The notes below the pieces were generated by a model. It saw only the letters and a list, made by a program, of their open reading frames with translations, was not told where the DNA came from and searched no databases. Below, piece by piece: positions 59,390 through 64,000 of a DNA stretch of 64,000 bases. Each line of letters begins with the position of its first letter. The stretch's first letter is position 1. The DNA is taken from assembly GCA_910591455.2 (NCBI GenBank), contig OU342808.1, forward strand, positions 3,292,607 through 3,356,606, written 5' to 3'. Origin of the DNA: Pholis gunnellus (lineage: Eukaryota > Chordata > Actinopteri > Perciformes > Pholidae). The position numbers were made by a program, and so were the translations under genes.

Positions 59390-59596
59390 TGTTGCAACTT
59401 ATTTATTTCATTTCCAGATGAAATTAAATTCAAACTGCATCATTCCTTGACGGATTAAAAATGATTACCTAGCTTTTATGACTCATAAATGCTGTGATTT
59501 AAAAAGACGTCCTGATGTTGTGTTAGCGGATTAAAAGAACATTCATCTTTGGTTGAGCAGCAGCAGCAGCAGCAGCAGCACACGTTGTCTGAAGGA
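59390..59596 (-). other. paxx: paxx 3' untranslated region with (CTG)7
   Basis: Downstream of the paxx stop on the - strand. Holds seven CTG triplets (CAG on + at 59558-59578) and an AATAAA-type signal near 59402-59410. Extent inferred. Confidence 0.45.
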
Positions 59597-59648
59597 TCAG
59601 TCTTCTTCTTCTACATCATCAAAGGCCACGCCGGTCGCTTGTCGCTTT
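59597..59648 (-). CDS. paxx: paxx exon 7 (terminal)
   Basis: KRQATGVAFDDVEEED then TGA, equivalent to the human KKPAGGVDFD end but with a longer acidic tail. Acceptor tgtgcag|a. Confidence 0.92.
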
Positions 59649-61353
59649 CTGCACAAACGGACGAGCAGTTGTTGGTTTACATTCACGGAGATCAGAATAT
59701 ATGAAACTCTTTATTAGGATGACCGCTTGAGATGTACCATCTAGTTTAACAACAATCATACAACACAAGCACAATTAGACAAAACATTTAACTAAAATCA
59801 TATCATTAAACGATACAAATATAACAAACCAAACAAATGTAAAAACTATGTAAAAGGAAATCATACTAGGTTATAGAAAAGCATTACGTAATAAAGTCAC
59901 AAGACATCATTATAGAAACGTCATTATGGACATGCTGACTCCTACAAGAAGAAGAAAGCACATTTTGAACAGGTGAGAAGATGATATGGATGGAATATTT
60001 CCAGGTAGATTAATTAGATCAGAGGGAGCTTTGAACAGAACGGTGTTCCTAGCTGTTGACTTCGAGCCTGCAGGAAGAGAAAGCAGAGCTGTACCGAGGG
60101 ACATGTTGTACCTTTTAGTTCCTGGGTTAATGAGAGAAGCCCCGGGAAGTCGTTTCTTCATCGCCATTGGTGGAGCACAATTCTGCTGCTGGATTTCAAA
60201 CCCTAAAGGAAAAATAGTATCTGTAATATTTCACCACGAACTCTGCAGATAGCAAAGCTAAATACAAAAGTTCTGAATTTCAACAGGAAATCTCTCACAC
60301 ACACACACGCACACACACACACACACGCAAGAACATACCTGTGGGCCAGCGTTGGTGAGTTTTCACTGGACTGACAGAGGGGGATCCACCTAGGAGGAAT
60401 GAGTAACCGTCAGCATTGACTCCAAAAAGCATAAGCTCTGATAATATGAAATTAATGACAATGAATATCCATAGAATCAGCACAAAACCCTATTGTTTTT
60501 TTTAGCTGATTTGTTTTTATTAATCTTCTCCTTCCTTTGAGAAGGAACATTGTAGACACATGAGATCCTCACCTATAGTTGAAAGTTGTGTGCAGATGCT
60601 GATCCATCTCTACAAAAACAGCCTCAAGAACCGCTTTAGTCCTTCGGACTGGATTCTAACACATTTTTGAAACCGTAGGTCCTATTGCTACCAGATCTTC
60701 AGAGGAACATCATTGGACCAAGCTTATCAACAGTTGCATAGATCCTCTTGGTATCTCCATGTGTTTTGAAGATATTGACCAATGAATTTTAAAAGGGCAT
60801 GGCTCAGCACATCAAAAGACCTCCCTCCACAACCTTTGGACCAATCAGCACAAAACTTGCAAGACATGTTTCAGTATGTCTGTGGAACATACACTGACAG
60901 TTTCAACCTGCGTGGCACAACACCACCAGACTATAAACCAGGAATTATTTGTCCAATCAACACAAAAATCGCAGGATATATTTCATAACAATGCTGAACA
61001 AAGTGTGTACAACTATTTTGAAATCGCTCAATAAGTGGCGCCACCAGTTCCAAACATGTGCATGGGTCTGCTGCAAAGGTGGACATGAATCAATGATCAT
61101 TCGTCCAAACATCACCAAACTTGGTGAATATTTTCAATAAAGAACTTAAAACATAACCCCAAAATGTTTTAATAGTGACGGTGTTGCCGGGCCGGGCAGA
61201 TCTGTCCATAAATGAATAAGCATCCTTTAGATTGTCCTAAACCTGCTGGTTATCTTTACTGGAGGTGTCAGAAAGTGTGTCGGGGGTCTCGAACCTTCGC
61301 AGCTTCCAACTGTGTTGGCTGGAACCCCGAAATCGCTGCTTGCAGCTATATTT

Positions 61354-61401
<48 letters not shown>

Positions 61402-63617
61402 AGCTCAAACCTGCACTCAATGAGAAACAACAGAAGAACAAAGAGCATTTACTGGCTGGCTGAGTGAGGCTGTCAGCCATCCTGAACAGCAGCTCCTTCA
61501 GCTCCTCTGTGGCCTGCAGGCCTTCCAGCCTGGATAAGGTCACACTCTGGTCAGCTGGACTGGAGCTCACATGGAGCTCTGCACTGGTGTCATGCACCAC
61601 AACAGACACTTCCCCTCTTCCACAGGCCGACCTGAGGGAAGAGAGGAGAATATTTAGCCTCAATAATGGTTTCATGCAGCATTCACTTGTTTGTAAAGTC
61701 TCCCCCCCACACACACACACACTTAGCACGTTGGTCAGTACAAAGAATGTGCTGCTGATGGCTGTGAAGCTTCACTAGCACCACTGAATTCTACCACCGT
61801 GCTTCAATATTCTACAAAGTGCTTTTAAAAAAGGACAGATTGTGATCTCACCTGAGTTTTAGAATATAATCCTCTGTAGATTTCAAGGCAAACCTCTGTC
61901 TCTAAACAAACAGGTATAGTTACAACGGATTACTATGGAAGGAAGGAACCATGCGAGTACGCTGCAGAGGAAACTTACAAACTGGGTCAACGTGTCCTCG
62001 GTGTACTCCGTGCTCCAAACAGCGGCTGCATCTGTCAAACTCAAGAAGATGAACAAACACGTGATGATGTAAGAGTTTCATGACATCTGTGAAGAATTTA
62101 AGTATTAAAAGCATTATTTAGTAGAATTAATAACACCCCTAGTGGTGAATACAATTGTCACAATGATAAGAATGTAAATTATGTTAAGAGTCACAATATA
62201 TTTACTTATGGAATGTATTATAGGTTTACAGGATGTTTACTTATGGAAGATATTATATGTTTGCAATAAGTTTACTTGAAGGAGTCTTAAACATAATCAT
62301 TGGAAGTATTGAACCAAAGTACAGTCACATAGGTATGGGGGTTCTGAGCCATGAGGCAGGGGAGATAGGGTCAGTGAGGACTCTGCCCCAAGGGACATAT
62401 TGATATCGACAGAGTAATTCAGTTTGCAACTGTTCTAGCTTCTCATGTTAATTAAATACTTTTTGATTGTAAGACGGATCCAGTTCATTTTTGGTGAGAC
62501 TTTGCTGCAGAAAGTTAGCAGCAGCAGAAGTCCAGCGGCTAGCTGTCTCTCCCCTGAAAAGGTCCACCCTCAACACATCACACCTGCTCCTGTGTCCAAC
62601 ATTAACATAAACACACATATGTACAACGTCATGCATGACGTGGTCTGAAATGAACGCATAAGAGGGAATACACATCTTATCGGTATGCTGTTTAGTGTCG
62701 TAGCGCTGATAAACAGCGGGATATTACCGTGCCGGTGTTACGTGCCTACTGGTTTTTGAACCTACTGGTTTCCCTTCCGTGCGTGTGTTGTGTTCGCTTA
62801 AAAACAGCAGCTGTTTTCTGCCTCTGTCGCCTGATTCGTCACACATTCACAAACATATTGCTGGAGATCTATATACCACATCTTATATCAAAAGTACATT
62901 TGTTTTTGTCAAAATGCGTGGGTGGTGTCTGGGCAAAGCCTCGCGAAAAAGCGTTGATAAAAAGGTTTGGAAGTGTTCGAAGATACGCCCCCAGGTAACC
63001 AGTTGTTTCAGTTTACCTTAAACCAAAACGTTTCCAGGGTATTAACAAGGTATGACTTAATGAATAAGTAAATGAATACCTTTGAAGTAAACAAGTGGAG
63101 GTTGCGGAGTGCGTAGCGCGACCGCCATCGGGAGTTTTATTATTTTGCTGGACAGGTTTCGAAACCAGGTTGTTGCGATCTTTCCATAAATATATTTTCT
63201 TCAATGTATTTCTTCATACGTGGCTGTGATGTAGTGCTCACTTATACAATCGTAATCCCCGCAATTGATATAAGATGTGGTATATAGATCTCCAGCAATA
63301 TGTTTGTGAATGTGTGACGAATCAGGCGACAGAGGCAGAAAACAGCTGCTGCTTTTAAGCGAACACAACACACGCACGGAAGGGAAACCAGTAGGTTCAA
63401 AAACCAGTAGGCACGTAACACCGGGTTTAAATGCAGGTTTGATGAGCGTTCTGTCCGTTCTAGGAAACACGTATGAGGTCACGTTTATGTACATTTTAAC
63501 GCAACCTTCGACTCACCAGATGTTAAATATTCCGGTTGTTCTGCGTGTGTAGCAAAGGAACTTCGACTGGTTCTTTTTATCCAGCAAAGTGCAGTAAGAC
63601 GTTTGGGACACATCCAT
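59597..63617 (-). CDS. paxx: PAXX (paralog of XRCC4 and XLF), NHEJ factor, 7 exons
   Basis: Non-homologous end-joining scaffold. It binds Ku at DNA ends in the nucleus and stabilises the ligation complex (established knowledge). Exons on the - strand: 63617-63517, 62039-61979, 61901-61852, 61631-61453, 60389-60339, 60202-60112, 59648-59597. They give 194 codons plus stop in one frame, against 204 residues in human. Diagnostic matches: LTDAAAVWSTEYTEDTL (TDAAELWST in human), LKSTEDYIL, RSACGRGEVSVVVHD, the C-terminal Ku-binding GASLINPGTK, and an acidic FDD-type end. The N-terminus MDVSQTSYCTLLDKKNQSKF opens the XRCC4-like head; the SLTQ-ending helix is the stalk. The gene is convergent with abca2 as in human. 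All introns are GT-AG; the exon 2 acceptor was chosen at 62039 because the next downstream cag would create a TGA at the junction. Confidence 0.92.
60112..60202 (-). CDS. paxx: paxx exon 6 (Ku-binding motif)
   Basis: FEIQQQNCAPPMAMKKRLPG then ASLINPGTK: the conserved C-terminal Ku70/80-binding motif. Acceptor ctttag|gg, donor aaag|gtacaa, phase 2. Confidence 0.93.
60297..60326. repeat. (CA)n microsatellite with CG interruptions
   Basis: In paxx intron 5, about 15 units with cgc interruptions, on the 3' side of paxx exon 5 (- strand). Confidence 0.9.
60339..60389 (-). CDS. paxx: paxx exon 5
   Basis: SGSPSVSPVKTHQRWPTG, a Ser/Pro-rich flexible linker in the position of the SPRKSPRP stretch of human PAXX. 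Acceptor cctag|gt, donor acag|gtatgt, phase 1. Confidence 0.85.
60600..61400. mobile_element. retroposon-like element ending in (ATT)n, paxx intron 4
   Basis: Conserved end gaaatcgctgcttgcagcta followed by (ATT)n at 61357-61400, a familiar tail of a very abundant fish repeat. Shares phrases with 52420-52820. Class (SINE or LINE tail) not decided. Confidence 0.55.
61453..61631 (-). CDS. paxx: paxx exon 4
   Basis: RSACGRGEVSVVVHDTSAEL, a Ser-rich turn, LSRLEGLQATEELKELLFRM then ADSLTQPA: last head strands and the stalk helix. Acceptor ccctcag|g, donor gcca|gtaaat, phase 1. Confidence 0.92.
61852..61901 (-). CDS. paxx: paxx exon 3
   Basis: RQRFALKSTEDYILKL, matching the RFGLSAAEDI segment of human PAXX. 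Acceptor gtttag|aga, donor ctcag|gtgaga, phase 2. Confidence 0.9.
61979..62039 (-). CDS. paxx: paxx exon 2
   Basis: CLTDAAAVWSTEYTEDTLTQ plus F. Acceptor cttcttgag|t restores the frame after exon 1; donor ttt|gtaagt, phase 0. Strong match to the TDAAELWST region. Confidence 0.9.
62733..63421. repeat. nearly perfect long inverted repeat, paxx intron 1
   Basis: Arms of about 157 bp (about 62733-62890 and 63262-63421, beginning gtgttacgtgcctactggtt) are reverse complements with about one mismatch, around a spacer of about 370 bp. No known element recognised. Confidence 0.9.
63517..63617 (-). CDS. paxx: paxx exon 1
   Basis: ATG at 63617-63615. 33 codons, SYCTLLDKKNQSKFLCYTRR then GIFNI, corresponding to the head domain's first strands. 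Donor ctg|gtgagt, phase 2. Confidence 0.85.
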
Positions 63618-64000
63618 GTTTCCTTCTCCATGGAACTAGACTAACGGCGGCCCAAGAGGCACAAAATAAGATGCAGGCGTTTCTTCTATCGGTTTAAATG
63701 GCGGCCCGCAAACAGCTTGGGGTGCATACTGCCACCTACTGTACAGGGGGGTGTAACATCACATCGTTTGAACCTGTTTCTGTAGCCCATCCGTCAACCT
63801 CGTGTCGGTTAGAAAGGCGACTCCTTCTGTTCCCAGCCTCTCAAACAGACCCTATTCCCGCCCAGCCTCTCTGATCTTATCATGTATTTCTGCTTCACAC
63901 AAGTTGCAGTGCAACAAACATGGTCAACATTTTTGTTTTACGTAAATAGATATGTAGACTTGATCAGACCTATCAGTAATAATGATAAAACTGTAGCCAG
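63618..64000 (-). promoter_or_regulatory. presumed paxx promoter and 5' flank
   Basis: Immediately upstream of the paxx start codon. No TATA box is placed convincingly. A YY1-like aaatggcggc sits at 63696-63705 in opposite orientation. No coding potential I would defend. Assignment rests on position only. Confidence 0.3.

Noticed and set aside
62032..62039. Alternative paxx exon 2 acceptor at gacag (exon starting 62031)
   Set aside because: Joining exon 1 there makes tg|a, a stop codon, and loses the conserved LT before DAA. The gag acceptor at 62039 restores the family sequence.
62913..62994. First exon of an extra + strand gene (short ATG frame ending at a donor-like gtaacc)
   Set aside because: No second exon, no homology, and it lies in the spacer of the inverted repeat. 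Kept only as a remark in the inverted-repeat finding.

Overview
The window is genomic DNA of a vertebrate, almost certainly a teleost fish. Its coding DNA is split into many short exons with GT-AG borders. The introns are full of fish-type repeats: Tc1/mariner and hAT elements, tRNA-headed SINEs, L2/Rex-like LINE scraps and long (CA)n tracts. The species cannot be named from the sequence.

Nearly the whole window (exons from 2064 to 57125, + strand) is one gene, the orthologue of ABCA2, a full-length ABC-A lipid transporter of late endosomes and lysosomes. Forty-six exons can be placed. They join in one unbroken frame of about 2,412 codons and end in the family's conserved C-terminus. Counting the two missing 5' exons gives 48, the number I recall for human ABCA2. 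Exons 1-2 (start codon and first membrane helix) lie upstream, so the window opens inside intron 2. In order, the exons encode the first lumenal domain (3-14), membrane helices (15-18), NBD1 (20-25), a cytosolic linker (24-26), the seventh helix (27), the second lumenal domain (28-34), the second helix bundle (34-38), NBD2 (39-45) and the C-terminal tail with the VFVNFA motif (46-48). An extra in-frame 75-nt exon candidate (32423-32497) may be an alternatively spliced linker cassette.

A second gene lies tail-to-tail with abca2 on the - strand (63617 down to 59597). It is the orthologue of PAXX, the XRCC4-like non-homologous end-joining factor. Seven short exons give 194 residues, ending in the Ku-binding SLINPG motif and an acidic tail. 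As I recall, the human genes are also neighbours in convergent orientation, so the pair looks like conserved synteny.

The introns hold the unusual material. A 26-bp minisatellite (1-234) appears to have grown out of the catalytic-Glu segment of a Tc1 transposase. A 31-copy 21-bp satellite lies in intron 23, and a 400-bp pure pyrimidine tract abuts exon 34. Three exons have (TG)n in place of a polypyrimidine tract, and one of them (exon 41) is also followed by (CA)n. There are two foldback structures, one in abca2 intron 44 and a nearly perfect one in paxx intron 1, and non-autonomous hAT and Tc1 elements with clear ends and target-site duplications. I saw no bacterial-type system, CRISPR array or clear RNA gene.
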